Assembly (NCBI GenBank): GCA_002478765.1
Contig: DLQO01000020.1
Span: 1 to 16,910 of the forward strand
From: Flavobacteriales bacterium UBA7430
Lineage (GTDB): Bacteria; Bacteroidota; Bacteroidia; Flavobacteriales; UBA7430
Length of the DNA stretch: 16,910 bases
Direction of reading: 5' to 3'
Shown: in pieces, positions 1 to 7,561 of the stretch
Layout: each line of letters opens with the position of its first letter
Position numbering within the stretch: the first letter of the stretch is position 1
Position numbers and translations under genes: made by a program
Notes under the pieces: model-generated
Database searches by the model: none
The model's input: only the letters and a program-made list of their open reading frames with translations
What the model was told of the DNA's origin: nothing

Positions 1-26
1 CGTTGACCGCTTGAGTATCCCACCCC
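1..26 (-). tRNA. Probable tRNA-Tyr, 5' part only (cut by the window edge)
   Basis: Read on the minus strand, the first 26 bases start GGGGTGG and run into ACTCAAGCGGTCAACG. This looks like the acceptor strand and D-arm of a class II tRNA with a long variable arm, and most resembles Bacteroidota tRNA-Tyr. The anticodon lies outside the window, so Leu or Ser cannot be excluded. It sits 32 bases downstream of tRNA-Thr on the same strand, which suggests one tRNA transcript. In many Bacteroidota such a cluster leads into tuf; that is inference here. Confidence 0.55.
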
Positions 27-58
27 AAATACTAATCAATAATTTATAAAGAACTGAG

Positions 59-132
59 AGCCGATGGAGGGACTCGAACCCACGACCTGCTGATTACAAA
101 TCAGCTGCTCTAGCCAGCTGAGCTACATCGGC
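59..132 (-). tRNA. tRNA-Thr (anticodon TGT)
   Basis: The minus strand folds into a full cloverleaf of 74 bases. The acceptor stem is GCCGATG/CATCGGC, the D-stem GCTC/GAGC, and the anticodon stem GCTGA/TCAGC carries loop TTTGTAA, giving anticodon TGT, which reads ACA threonine codons. The T-loop is TTCGAGT. The T-stem GTGGG/CCCTC has one T-T mismatch at its second pair, and the discriminator base is T. CCA does not appear to be encoded. It lies between a terminator (156-183) and a probable tRNA-Tyr on the same strand. Confidence 0.95.
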
Positions 133-155
133 ATTTCCTCTTTTGTTTACTGCAT

Positions 156-183
156 AAAAAAACAGCCTCCCTAAAAGAGACTG
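156..183 (-). terminator. Rho-independent terminator after hpf
   Basis: On the minus strand, CAGTCTC pairs with GAGGCTG (7 bp with one T-G wobble) across a 7-base loop and is followed directly by seven Ts. This is a classic intrinsic terminator. It would end the rpsU/xerC/hpf transcript about 50 bases past the hpf stop and 24 bases before tRNA-Thr. A second hairpin (204-224) lies between it and hpf. Confidence 0.75.
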
Positions 184-213
184 CAAATTTAAAAAATTAT
201 ACCGTAGTTCAAA
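184..213 (-). promoter_or_regulatory. Candidate promoter for the tRNA cluster
   Basis: On the minus strand TAAATTTG (184-191) matches the Bacteroidota -7 box TAnnTTTG exactly, with TTTG 18 bases upstream (210-213) as a possible -33 box. It could drive tRNA-Thr and the genes beyond. The terminator hairpin at 163-183 would then fall at the very start of that transcript, which is odd and lowers my confidence. Confidence 0.3.
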
Positions 214-224
214 CAATGAACTAC
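204..224. repeat. Hairpin GTAGTTCA-N5-TGAACTAC beside the hpf stop
   Basis: A perfect 8-bp inverted repeat with a 5-base loop. On the minus strand it follows the hpf stop codon by eight As. On the plus strand it is followed by eight Ts, so it reads as an intrinsic terminator in that direction. It may stabilise the 3' end of the hpf mRNA or block antisense transcription into hpf; which one is inference. Confidence 0.6.
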
Positions 225-232
225 TTTTTTTT

Positions 233-535
233 CTACACTAATGTTTTCAACTTCCCTTTGTACTTGATTAAAGATCGTCGAAGGACATCAACGCCCTGGT
301 CAATAGCACCCTCAAAGGTGCTGTCATACTTTTTAACGACCAACTCTTTACCCGGTACTCTTAGCTTAATCTCAACCCATTTATTCTCTCTATTTGATGT
401 CGGCTCAACTTTCAAGTAAGCATCACCACCTACGATTTGATCATAAAAAACATCAAGCTTATTAATCTTCTTTTGAGCAAAATCTAATAATTTATTATCC
501 GCTGCAAAGTTTACCGAATGAAATCTAACCTCCAT
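233..535 (-). CDS. hpf: Ribosome hibernation promoting factor (short HPF/RaiA family)
   Basis: This 100-residue protein matches the ribosome-associated inhibitor/HPF family, which binds the small-subunit decoding site and stabilises idle ribosomes in slow growth or starvation. The sequence shows the family's fold order: an N-terminal strand (MEVRFHSVNF), a helix with KLLDFAQKKINKLDVFY, then strands DAYLKVEP and WVEIKLRVPGKEL, and a second helix (FEGAIDQGVDVLRRSLIKYK). It has no C-terminal dimerisation domain, so it is the short form. It starts 12 bases after the xerC-like stop and is probably co-transcribed with it. A terminator follows. The TAG stop directly precedes the 204-224 hairpin. Confidence 0.9.
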   Translation of the reverse strand: MEVRFHSVNFAADNKLLDFAQKKINKLDVFYDQIVGGDAYLKVEPTSNRENKWVEIKLRVPGKELVVKKYDSTFEGAIDQGVDVLRRSLIKYKGKLKTLV

Positions 536-547
536 AATAAATAAGTT

Positions 548-1435
548 TTAATGATCACCTCTGGGGTGAGCTTGTTTATACACTTTTTTTAATTGCTCCA
601 CCGAACTGTGGGTGTAAATCTGTGTTGATGATAAACTTACATGCCCTAGTATTTCCTTAACGGCATTTAAGTCAGCACCATCATTCAACATGTGCGTAGC
701 AAACGCGTGTCTGAGCACGTGTGGGCTTTTTTGATTTACACTCGTTACCCTACTAAGGTAAGAATTCACAAACCGATATACAAGTTTTGGATACAAAACA
801 TTCCCCGAAATCGTTAAGAACAGAGACCCCTTTGAAGAACCAAACAAAGCTTGACGCTCTTTAAGATAATTATTTAAATCTGCAACATGCTCATTTAGTA
901 GTGGGATGATTCGCTCCTTGGATCGCTTACCAAAAACTTTCACCTGTTTTTGCGAAAAGTCCACATCCTCAACTTTTAAATCAATCAACTCGGACAAGCG
1001 TATTCCTGTATGGTAAAACATTTGAAGGACAGCCTTGTCACGAACCCCTTCATAATCTTTAGAATATTCGAGCTTCTCGAGTAAAAACCTCATTTCCGTT
1101 TCACTAATGAAAGATGGAACGGTCTTGTCTATTTTCATGGAAAGTATACGAAGCATTGGATTCTGATCGACAACACCTTCGCGAAGTAAGTACTTATAAA
1201 ACTGGCGTAAAGAAGATAGCTTTCTATTTAGCGATCGTTTGGAAGAAGAATTCTCAATACGTGAAATCACCCAAGATCGAATGACAACATCTGAAGCCTG
1301 ATCAACCGATGCCTCGTACTCAGTAGCTATGTAATCCTTAAACTGAATTATATCAGCCTCATAAGCCTTTTGTGTATGTACAGAATAACGCTTTTCAAAC
1401 TTTAAATATCGAATAAACTCCTCAACGTGATCCAT
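548..1435 (-). CDS. xerC: Tyrosine recombinase, XerC/XerD family
   Basis: A 295-residue site-specific recombinase of the length usual for XerC/D, which resolve chromosome dimers at dif sites during division. The N-terminal SAM-like core-binding domain covers about residues 1-85 and the catalytic domain about 110-290. All active-site residues are visible: R146 in TGIRLSEL, K170 in FGKRSKER, H239 and R242 in PHVLRH, H265 in LGH and nucleophile Y274 in IYTH. The start is supported by the family-like N terminus (FIRYLKFEKRYS). That ATG lies directly behind the T-tract of the upstream terminator, so there is no room for a ribosome binding site. Its place between rpsU and hpf suits the copy commonly found in Bacteroidota; XerC and XerD cannot be told apart by sequence alone. 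Confidence 0.93.
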   Translation of the reverse strand: MDHVEEFIRYLKFEKRYSVHTQKAYEADIIQFKDYIATEYEASVDQASDVVIRSWVISRIENSSSKRSLNRKLSSLRQFYKYLLREGVVDQNPMLRILSMKIDKTVPSFISETEMRFLLEKLEYSKDYEGVRDKAVLQMFYHTGIRLSELIDLKVEDVDFSQKQVKVFGKRSKERIIPLLNEHVADLNNYLKERQALFGSSKGSLFLTISGNVLYPKLVYRFVNSYLSRVTSVNQKSPHVLRHAFATHMLNDGADLNAVKEILGHVSLSSTQIYTHSSVEQLKKVYKQAHPRGDH

Positions 1436-1475
1436 AAAAAAAGCGCTTTTATGTAAAAATACACAAAAGCGCTTT
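1436..1475 (-). terminator. Strong rho-independent terminator after rpsU, abutting the xerC start
   Basis: AAAGCGCTTTT and AAAAGCGCTTT form a perfect 11-bp inverted repeat around a 14-base loop (1451-1464). On the minus strand it ends in a run of seven Ts whose last base touches the ATG of the xerC-like gene. It starts about 20 bases after the rpsU stop. It should separate abundant rpsU mRNA from the low-level downstream genes, with read-through setting xerC-hpf expression. Confidence 0.85.
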
Positions 1476-1495
1476 AAAAGCTTATAAAATATTGA

Positions 1496-1690
1496 CTATG
1501 CTTCCTCAGCTTGTCTTAACTGCTGAATGTAGGCAGCTTTAATCATCTGTTTTCTTCTTTTTACAGAAGGCTTGATGAATTCTTTACGAGCACGAAGCTG
1601 ACGCATTGCACCAGTTTTGTCGAATTTTCTTTTAAAACGCTTCAAAGCTCTTTCGATAGCTTCTCCTTCTTTTACAGGAATAATAATCAT
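1496..1690 (-). CDS. rpsU: 30S ribosomal protein bS21
   Basis: A 64-residue, very basic protein with the bS21 pattern: MIIIPVKEGEAIERALKRFK at the N terminus, then FDKTGAMRQLRARKEF and a lysine/arginine-rich helix. bS21 sits on the 30S platform near the 3' end of 16S rRNA. In Bacteroidota it is reported to help hide the anti-Shine-Dalgarno sequence. The 20 bases before the ATG hold no GGAGG-like sequence. It has a good promoter (1735-1768) and is followed by a strong terminator, so it is probably made mostly as a single-gene mRNA. Confidence 0.96.
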   Translation of the reverse strand: MIIIPVKEGEAIERALKRFKRKFDKTGAMRQLRARKEFIKPSVKRRKQMIKAAYIQQLRQAEEA

Positions 1691-1734
1691 GTCTGTTCTT
1701 ATTTAATCTTAAATTCTTCTCTACTTTGGGAGGG

Positions 1735-1768
1735 CAAATATACAAATTTGTTTCACGCTACAAGCAAA
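1735..1768 (-). promoter_or_regulatory. rpsU promoter
   Basis: On the minus strand TATATTTG (1735-1742) is an exact TAnnTTTG box. TTG lies 18 bases upstream (1761-1763), and TTTG at 1765-1768 offers an alternative at 22 bases. Transcription should begin near 1728-1733, leaving a leader of about 40 bases that starts in or just after CCCTCCC. Confidence 0.55.
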
Positions 1769-1798
1769 TGTTTCTTTTTTTACACCTGAAACATCAAC

Positions 1799-2941
1799 TC
1801 AATCACTCAATATGGATTTAGAAATGATAATTTTCTGAATTTCAGAAGTCCCCTCTCCTATGGTACATAATTTTGCATCTCTGTAAAACTTCTCTACGGG
1901 AAAATCTTTCGTGTACCCATACCCTCCAAAAATCTGTACAGCTTCATTGGCTGTTTTAACGGCCACCTCGGATGAGTAATACTTTGCCATCGCACCCAAC
2001 CTTGTTACTCTCTGCCCGTTATTCTTCATTTGAGCAGCACGATAGATCAACAATTCCGATGCTACTATTTCTGTCGCCATGTCGGCCAGCTTAAATGCGA
2101 TTGCTTGATGCTCACAAATCGGTTTACCAAATTGTACACGATCTTTAGAATACTTCAACGCTGCTTGATAAGCTCCTTTGGAAATACCCAAAGAGAGTGC
2201 TGCTATAGAAATCCTTCCGCCATCTAAAACTTTCATTGCCTGAACAAACCCTGATCCAACTTCGCCTAATAAATTTTCGTGAGGAATTCTACAATTATCA
2301 AAGATTAACTCGGCTGTTTCTGAGGCACGCATCCCTAATTTATTTTCTTTTTTTCCTGAACTAAAACCAGGCGTACCTCGCTCAACGACAAAAGCAGAGA
2401 CGCCACGTTGAGAAGACTTCTCACCGGTTCGTACAATTACAACAGCAACATCTCCTGACTTGGCATGTGTGATAAAGTTTTTCGAACCATTCAACACCCA
2501 TTCATCTCCATCCTTAAAAGCCGTGGTATTCATTCCGCCAGCATCCGATCCGGTATTGTGTTCTGTAATACCCCACGCTCCAATATATTCGGCTGATGCT
2601 AGCTTAGGCAGCCAACGCCTTTTTTGTTCTTCATTTCCAAATTCTAAAATATGTCCTGTACACAATGAATTGTGAGCTGCGACTGACAAAGCTACAGACG
2701 AATCCACTTGAGAAATCTCATCAATAGCGGTAACATACTCGTCATAACCCAAACCTGAGCCACCATAACATTCGGGAACCAAGACGCCCATTAAACCTAA
2801 ATCTCCTAAAGCTTTAAAAACCTGAACAGGGAATTCTTGCTTCTCGTCCCAATCTTTCGTGAAGGGCTTGATGTGATTGGCTCCAAAATCTTTGATGGTC
2901 TCAGCTATCATTCGCTGTGTGTCCGAATATGAAAAATCCAT
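1799..2941 (-). CDS. Acyl-CoA dehydrogenase (short-chain/butyryl-CoA type)
   Basis: A 380-residue FAD flavoprotein of standard length for the family, which forms the 2,3-double bond of acyl-CoA in fatty-acid or branched-chain amino-acid breakdown. Signature 1 is [14 protein letters not shown], next to the FAD/substrate pocket. The C-terminal signature [20 protein letters not shown] is followed by GEGTSEIQ, where E363 matches the catalytic base of short-chain and bacterial butyryl-CoA dehydrogenases. Chain-length specificity cannot be read from this. It begins 3 bases after the apt stop, so it is the last gene of an HhH-protein/apt/acd operon. No convincing terminator lies between its stop and the rpsU promoter. 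Confidence 0.93.
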   Translation of the reverse strand: MDFSYSDTQRMIAETIKDFGANHIKPFTKDWDEKQEFPVQVFKALGDLGLMGVLVPECYGGSGLGYDEYVTAIDEISQVDSSVALSVAAHNSLCTGHILEFGNEEQKRRWLPKLASAEYIGAWGITEHNTGSDAGGMNTTAFKDGDEWVLNGSKNFITHAKSGDVAVVIVRTGEKSSQRGVSAFVVERGTPGFSSGKKENKLGMRASETAELIFDNCRIPHENLLGEVGSGFVQAMKVLDGGRISIAALSLGISKGAYQAALKYSKDRVQFGKPICEHQAIAFKLADMATEIVASELLIYRAAQMKNNGQRVTRLGAMAKYYSSEVAVKTANEAVQIFGGYGYTKDFPVEKFYRDAKLCTIGEGTSEIQKIIISKSILSD

Positions 2942-2944
2942 GAA

Positions 2945-3469
2945 TTAATAATTTACAAGTGAAATAATCGTATTTGAAACATTCTTCAAAGAGTTTTGTG
3001 CATTTAAAAATGTGAGATGAACCAGAAAAGCAAAACCTACGGTTTCAGCTCCAGCCAAACGGACAAGTTCAGCTGCAGCTGTAGCTGTCCCTCCCGTTGC
3101 TAGTAAGTCGTCATGTACGAGAACTCTGGCACCCTTAGACAAGCATCCGGTTTGCATTTCTATTTCTGCCGAACCATATTCCAAATCGTAGGCATACGAA
3201 AGTTTCTCCCCGGGTAATTTTCCTTTTTTACGAATAGGAACAAAAGGAATATTCAACTGATGCGCAATAGAGGGGCCAAACCAAAAACCTCTACTTTCAA
3301 CACCCACAATTGCATCGACCTTCAATTCTCGAATTTGATCAACAAGGGCTTTAATTACTTCTCCATAGAGCTTCATATCTCCCAGTATCGGACTTATGTC
3401 TTTAAATACAATCCCTGGCTTGGGATAATCTGGGAAATCTCTAATTACTTTTTTCAACGCATCTTCCAT
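2945..3469 (-). CDS. apt: Adenine phosphoribosyltransferase
   Basis: A 174-residue enzyme that makes AMP from adenine and PRPP (purine salvage, cytosol). The PRPP-binding motif VLVHDDLLATGGT spans residues 116-128. Other family blocks are FPDYPKPGIVFKDISPIL near the N terminus, AIVGVESRGFWFGPSIAHQL at 53-72, and the flap region IRKKGKLPGEKL. The histidine before the DD pair, usually V or I, is a mild variation. Its ATG overlaps the stop of the upstream helix-hairpin-helix gene by one base (TAATG), implying translational coupling. The acyl-CoA dehydrogenase follows after 3 bases. Confidence 0.94.
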   Translation of the reverse strand: MEDALKKVIRDFPDYPKPGIVFKDISPILGDMKLYGEVIKALVDQIRELKVDAIVGVESRGFWFGPSIAHQLNIPFVPIRKKGKLPGEKLSYAYDLEYGSAEIEMQTGCLSKGARVLVHDDLLATGGTATAAAELVRLAGAETVGFAFLVHLTFLNAQNSLKNVSNTIISLVNY

Positions 3470-4170
3470 TATTCTAACTTTAAGTACAAAACAATTTTAC
3501 GGAATAATTGCTCGTCAACCAAGGGCAATCGCTTCAGTTCTTCGAGACTTTCATAGTCACCATGATGCTTCCTATATCTCACAATAAGCCTTGCAACCGA
3601 ATACGATATATACGGATGTGCGTTAAAATCTTTGATACTACTTTCATTAACATTTAATTTCCTTAAAGATTTTTTTTCTATGAAAAGATAGGGTACGATT
3701 GTATTGTACAATACAGAATCTATGCCATAAACTTCAAGAAGCTGTTCTTTGGCATAAAACCCTCCTAAAAGTTTTCGATAACGTACGATTCGAGATGCAT
3801 ACACAACTCCAACACCAGGTAGCTTTTTTAATCTCAGAGAATCTACTAAATTGATATCAAAGGCAAAATCGTTTGATGTTTTAGTTCTGAAGCTCCCGAT
3901 GCTGGATTCAACCTCCTCAGCAGAGATCTTGCCAGGTAATCGCGTAGACTGATTATTTTGGGAGGTTTCAGGGAATTCATACTGAACCAGAGTTGATCTC
4001 TTGTGAAGAAAAGAAAATACGAGCTTGACACAAACCAATAGGTATAAAAAAATTAAAAGCGCCGCTCGTTCTTTTCTTTTGAAAAGAAGGTGTTTTATAA
4101 ATGACTTAATAAGTATCGAGAATAAAGAGCATGTGTATTTCTCGTAAAAGTAAATGAATAATGACATCAT
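3469..4170 (-). CDS. Membrane-anchored helix-hairpin-helix (ComEA-like) protein
   Basis: A 233-residue protein with a short basic cytoplasmic lead (KHLLFKRKER), one transmembrane helix at about 36-55, a low-complexity linker, and two ComEA-like helix-hairpin-helix units. The first has FDINLVDSLRLKKLPGVG at about 104-121 followed by YASRIVRYRKLLGGF. The second has FNAHPYISYSVARLIVRYRK at about 182-201. HhH units bind DNA backbone without sequence preference. ComEA is the periplasmic DNA receptor in natural transformation, but anchored double-HhH proteins are common in Bacteroidota and their role is not settled. Two ATG codons in tandem make the start 4170 or 4167. It leads a tight operon with apt. 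Confidence 0.8.
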   Translation of the reverse strand: MMSLFIYFYEKYTCSLFSILIKSFIKHLLFKRKERAALLIFLYLLVCVKLVFSFLHKRSTLVQYEFPETSQNNQSTRLPGKISAEEVESSIGSFRTKTSNDFAFDINLVDSLRLKKLPGVGVVYASRIVRYRKLLGGFYAKEQLLEVYGIDSVLYNTIVPYLFIEKKSLRKLNVNESSIKDFNAHPYISYSVARLIVRYRKHHGDYESLEELKRLPLVDEQLFRKIVLYLKLE

Positions 4171-4187
4171 TCAAATAGGTAACTCTA

Positions 4188-4202
4188 CCCAATTGTATTG
4201 GG
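4188..4202. repeat. Short hairpin ahead of the HhH gene
   Basis: CCCAAT-TGT-ATTGGG is a perfect 6-bp inverted repeat 17 bases upstream of the HhH gene's start on the minus strand. It has no T-run on either side, so it is not a terminator. It could be an mRNA hairpin or a protein site. The rest of 4171-4253 shows no exact TAnnTTTG promoter box. Confidence 0.35.
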
Positions 4203-4253
4203 AGATGTCACCTTGACTCAATGAAGTGCAAACTAGGTGGGATTTAAAACTCT

Positions 4254-5732
4254 TTACTTAAACCTCTTCACTTTCCCACTTTTTACGCGGGATATGTAAT
4301 CTCTCAAATCTGCTCTAACCTCACCAGACATCATATACAAACCTAGAATGTTTGGAAATGCCATAGCAAGAATCATCATGTCAGAAAAATCAATAACAGC
4401 ACCAAGACTCACAGAAGAACCAATAATGATGAATATCAAAAACAAAAACTTGTATGAAAATTCTGTAAATTTAGATGATCCAAACAAATAAGTCCAAGCC
4501 TTTAACCCATAATAAGACCAAGATATCATGGTGGAAAATGCGAACAAAAAGATAGCGACAACCAACAACAAAGGAAACCACGAAATAACAGACTCGAAAG
4601 CAGATGAAGTTAACTGTGCTCCCTCTAAATCATACCCTGTGTGTCTTCCCGTAATGACGATAACCAATGCCGTCATGGTACAAATAACAACGGTATCAAT
4701 AAACGGTTCTAATAAAGCAACAATACCTTCGGTTACGGGCTCATTTGTTTTAACAGCCGAATGGGCTATGGCTGCTGAACCTACACCCGCTTCATTGGAA
4801 AAGGCTGCTCTTCGGAACCCCTGAACTAAAACGCCAATAAAACCACCTTTGGCGGCGTCACCTGAAAAAGCGGCGTCAAAAATCAAACCAAAAACATCAA
4901 ATACTTGATCATAATTCACAACGATAATAAACAAAGATGCTCCGACATACAATACCGCCATAAAGGGAACTATTTTCTCGGTAACATTGGCTATAGTCTT
5001 TATACCTCCGATGATAACAACCCCAACAAGAAGAGCTAATATGCATCCAAAATAAACTCCATTACCTTCCAAAACAGAAAACTGACCTTCTAATTGAGAA
5101 AAAGCTTGATTTGCTTGAAACATGTTTCCACCCCCAAAAGACCCACCAACACAAAGAATGGCAAATAACCCAGCCATAACCTTTCCCAAATAAGGTAATT
5201 TCCTTTGCTCAAAAGCTGTTTTGAGATAATACATAGGACCACCTGAAACCACACCTGCCGCATCAATCTTACGATATTTCACGCCCAATGTACACTCCAC
5301 AAACTTAGAAGACATACCTAGTAGACCTGCAACAATCATCCAGAATGTAGCCCCTGGTCCACCAATCGCCACAGCAACTGCTACGCCGGCAATATTCCCC
5401 AAACCGACGGTTGCCGAAAGTGCTGTGGTCAGTGCTTGAAAACGAGTAACCTCTCCTTTGTCGTTTGGATTATCATAATCTCCTCGAACCAATTGAATTG
5501 CATGCTTGAAACCCGTAACACTTATAAAATTCATTCTAAAGGTGAAAAAAACAGCTCCAATCACCAACCAAATAACCACTATGGGTATTCCCGCTGAAAA
5601 TGGTTGCCAAAATATGACTTGAGCCATTATACGTACAATCGGCTCAAAAAGTAAATTGATTTGTTCACCAATTGTATTTTCAGCAAAAAGAACTTGTGGG
5701 ACAAACATCAATAGGAATATCAATTTTCTCAT
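4254..5732 (-). CDS. Sodium:alanine (amino acid) symporter, AGCS family
   Basis: A 492-residue inner-membrane transporter with about 10-11 hydrophobic segments. The AGCS signature lies at about 110-131 ([20 protein letters not shown]). Other family blocks are SGGPMYYLK (163-171) and [20 protein letters not shown] in the middle. The family takes up alanine, glycine and related amino acids with sodium. The first 17 residues ([10 protein letters not shown]...VLFA) look like a cleavable signal or extra membrane segment, a common N-terminal extension in Bacteroidota members. It is a single-gene unit behind a long dyad-rich leader. Exact substrate cannot be predicted. Confidence 0.93.
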   Translation of the reverse strand: MRKLIFLLMFVPQVLFAENTIGEQINLLFEPIVRIMAQVIFWQPFSAGIPIVVIWLVIGAVFFTFRMNFISVTGFKHAIQLVRGDYDNPNDKGEVTRFQALTTALSATVGLGNIAGVAVAVAIGGPGATFWMIVAGLLGMSSKFVECTLGVKYRKIDAAGVVSGGPMYYLKTAFEQRKLPYLGKVMAGLFAILCVGGSFGGGNMFQANQAFSQLEGQFSVLEGNGVYFGCILALLVGVVIIGGIKTIANVTEKIVPFMAVLYVGASLFIIVVNYDQVFDVFGLIFDAAFSGDAAKGGFIGVLVQGFRRAAFSNEAGVGSAAIAHSAVKTNEPVTEGIVALLEPFIDTVVICTMTALVIVITGRHTGYDLEGAQLTSSAFESVISWFPLLLVVAIFLFAFSTMISWSYYGLKAWTYLFGSSKFTEFSYKFLFLIFIIIGSSVSLGAVIDFSDMMILAMAFPNILGLYMMSGEVRADLRDYISRVKSGKVKRFK

Positions 5733-5963
5733 GTCTTCTAATTTGGATGTTTTGAGTTAAGTACACTTAAATCTGAGAGATTTACGAAAGTCTCTGAATA
5801 ATCGTTGATGGATTGCATGTTATAGGGGTGTTTAAATTTGTTTTTGGAATCGTTTTAGCATTTTTGGATCCAAATACCACTAACGCAAAATGTACAACAC
5901 CTCTTCGTATTAATTAAAACCGGATGCTGAATTTACATTATTTAATCGCGTTAAGATGATTTG
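5733..5963 (-). promoter_or_regulatory. Leader/promoter region of the symporter gene, rich in dyads
   Basis: This 231-base gap holds several symmetric elements and no gene I can support. They are TTAAGT-AC-ACTTAA (5757-5770), a hairpin AGAGATTT/AAAGTCTCT with a one-base bulge just upstream of that, a perfect 12-bp palindrome TTTGGATCCAAA (5863-5874), and a long-range pair AGGGGTGTT (5824-5832) / AACACCTCT (5896-5904) with one wobble. No exact TAnnTTTG box is present; TACATTTTG on the minus strand comes closest, with one extra spacer base. Regulation by a protein or a leader RNA is possible but unproven. Confidence 0.4.
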
Positions 5964-6185
5964 TCAAAAATCATACACTGAGGTCCGCTTTGAGTTTACC
6001 AACTCTTTTAATCTGAAAACAAAAATCATGATCAGGTAAACAAGCAAAGGTGACCCTAAGGTTAGAAAAGAACTGTATATGAAGAATATCCTCACGGAGG
6101 AAGCCTTCATATTTAAAAAGTCAGCTAAATCAGAACAAACACCGAAAGCTTGTTTTTCAACTGTATTTCGAAACCAAGAATACAT
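5964..6185 (-). CDS. Minimal PspC-domain membrane protein
   Basis: A 73-residue protein that is little more than one PspC domain: the block FGVCSDLADFLNMKASSVRI (14-33) is the cytoplasmic helix-turn part, followed by a hydrophobic segment with LVYLIMIFVFRL. Phage-shock PspC proteins sense or relay envelope stress, but short stand-alone PspC proteins in Bacteroidota are mostly uncharacterised. It starts 3 bases after the DUF2851 gene stop and is almost certainly co-transcribed with it. Confidence 0.8.
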   Translation of the reverse strand: MYSWFRNTVEKQAFGVCSDLADFLNMKASSVRIFFIYSSFLTLGSPLLVYLIMIFVFRLKELVNSKRTSVYDF

Positions 6186-6188
6186 ACT

Positions 6189-7460
6189 TTATTTTAGTAT
6201 TTGATTCAACACCCTGCAATTTAAACAATTTCTCGGAATGCAATAATTCTGATGTAAATGAATTAATGCTTGGGACATTGCCGCTGATTTGACGGGTACT
6301 CCCGCTGTTTTAAAGTAATTCACCACTTTATTATTTTCATACTTCAAATGCATGAATGCATCCAGCACACGCTGCATCATCAATTCATCAGAATGTTGTT
6401 TTGCATAAAAAAAACAAAAAGGCAATATGGCATTTATAAGGATTATATTAACTGTAAAAGAACCCAATCTATTGTTTCTTTTTTTTGATTTTTTATCAAA
6501 AACATAATGACTCTTCCAATATTCTGACAAATTCAAATTGAAAAAAGGAAGAATTTCATCGACATGTTTGAATTGAAAAAGTAGGTCAAACATAGATTCG
6601 GACTTGAAAACAAAATCTGCCAAATAAGAGATTCGGAGTGTTGGAAATGAATTGGGACGGAGCCTGAAAAATTTCCACTGCTGATATTCTATAGGTTCTA
6701 GCCCATACTTCTCCTTGTAAAAAACATATTCCTTCTGAAGCTCCTTTGGATAATCATCACTAAACCTCCTCTCTAATAAACCACTCTGACCATAAAGAAG
6801 TGCTTCTATTTGAAAACGACTAATACGATGTTTTTGCAGCATTCTAAAAGGCGTGACTTCAGCCAATCTAAACATGGAATCTGCATTAATGCTCAAACCT
6901 AACGAATAAGCTATCATTCGATAAAAACATTCTTGATAATTCTGTTTTGTTGCAAGGAAAACATCGCGAACATGAGCTTGCTTTATCTCCAATCGTTCTA
7001 CGAGAAGTCGCTCAGCATATGAATTCCAAAAGAACTTGTTAAGACCGCCTATTGCGTAGGAACAGGGTATCTCCGCTTTAGAGTAATACAGAGCTTCATA
7101 ACCGTTCAAATATTCTTCAGGAATTAACTCCTTGAGCTCCAAACAAGGCAATGAAGATCCTTCAAGAAACACAACAACATCCTCCTCATAGACGACGTGT
7201 AATATAACGGCATTGAAATGACTGTTTTCTTCATGGTTGTGCAGATACCAGTCGGAACTTTTAAAATGCACTTCAACATCACCACTCCAGAGCATACCAC
7301 CCAGCCGCAACCTGGTATTTAAAAAGTCTGGACCGGAGTTATGATTGTGTGTTCCCGGACTCAAAATCAAGAGCTCTTCCTTATTGGTGCATTTTAGATT
7401 TGAAAAATTAAATAATTGAAACTTCCATATGAACTGTAAAAATTCTTCATTTACAAACAT
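6189..7460 (-). CDS. DUF2851 family protein, function unknown
   Basis: A 423-residue protein recognised from the DUF2851 N-terminal block at about 36-90: GTHNHNSGPDFLNTRLRLGG, then WSGDVEVHFKSSDWYLH and FNAVILHVV. The pattern of D, E, H and K residues (SGPDF, GDVEVHFKSSDW, H-x-H) resembles a nuclease-like metal site, but that is my inference. The C-terminal end carries three cysteines, C407, C412 and C415 (C-x4-C-x2-C), perhaps a metal site. The family is largely confined to Bacteroidota. It has no signal peptide or membrane helix, so it is probably cytosolic. A mini-PspC gene follows after 3 bases. The gap to the rpmB terminator (7461-7561) holds TATAAT-like AT-rich sequence but no exact Bacteroidota promoter box. 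Confidence 0.85.
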   Translation of the reverse strand: MFVNEEFLQFIWKFQLFNFSNLKCTNKEELLILSPGTHNHNSGPDFLNTRLRLGGMLWSGDVEVHFKSSDWYLHNHEENSHFNAVILHVVYEEDVVVFLEGSSLPCLELKELIPEEYLNGYEALYYSKAEIPCSYAIGGLNKFFWNSYAERLLVERLEIKQAHVRDVFLATKQNYQECFYRMIAYSLGLSINADSMFRLAEVTPFRMLQKHRISRFQIEALLYGQSGLLERRFSDDYPKELQKEYVFYKEKYGLEPIEYQQWKFFRLRPNSFPTLRISYLADFVFKSESMFDLLFQFKHVDEILPFFNLNLSEYWKSHYVFDKKSKKRNNRLGSFTVNIILINAILPFCFFYAKQHSDELMMQRVLDAFMHLKYENNKVVNYFKTAGVPVKSAAMSQALIHLHQNYCIPRNCLNCRVLNQILK

Positions 7461-7561
7461 TATAAATTTATTTACCCGGCCAACTGTTAATTACTAATAT
7501 ACATTATTATATCTAAATGGATGTGAACAAAAATAAGTTTGATATGCAGGAAAAATAAGGC

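Noticed and set aside
1768..1794. ATGTTTC/GAAACAT hairpin after the acyl-CoA dehydrogenase as its terminator
   Set aside because: The loop is 13 bases and no T-run follows on the minus strand; it also overlaps the rpsU -33 region.
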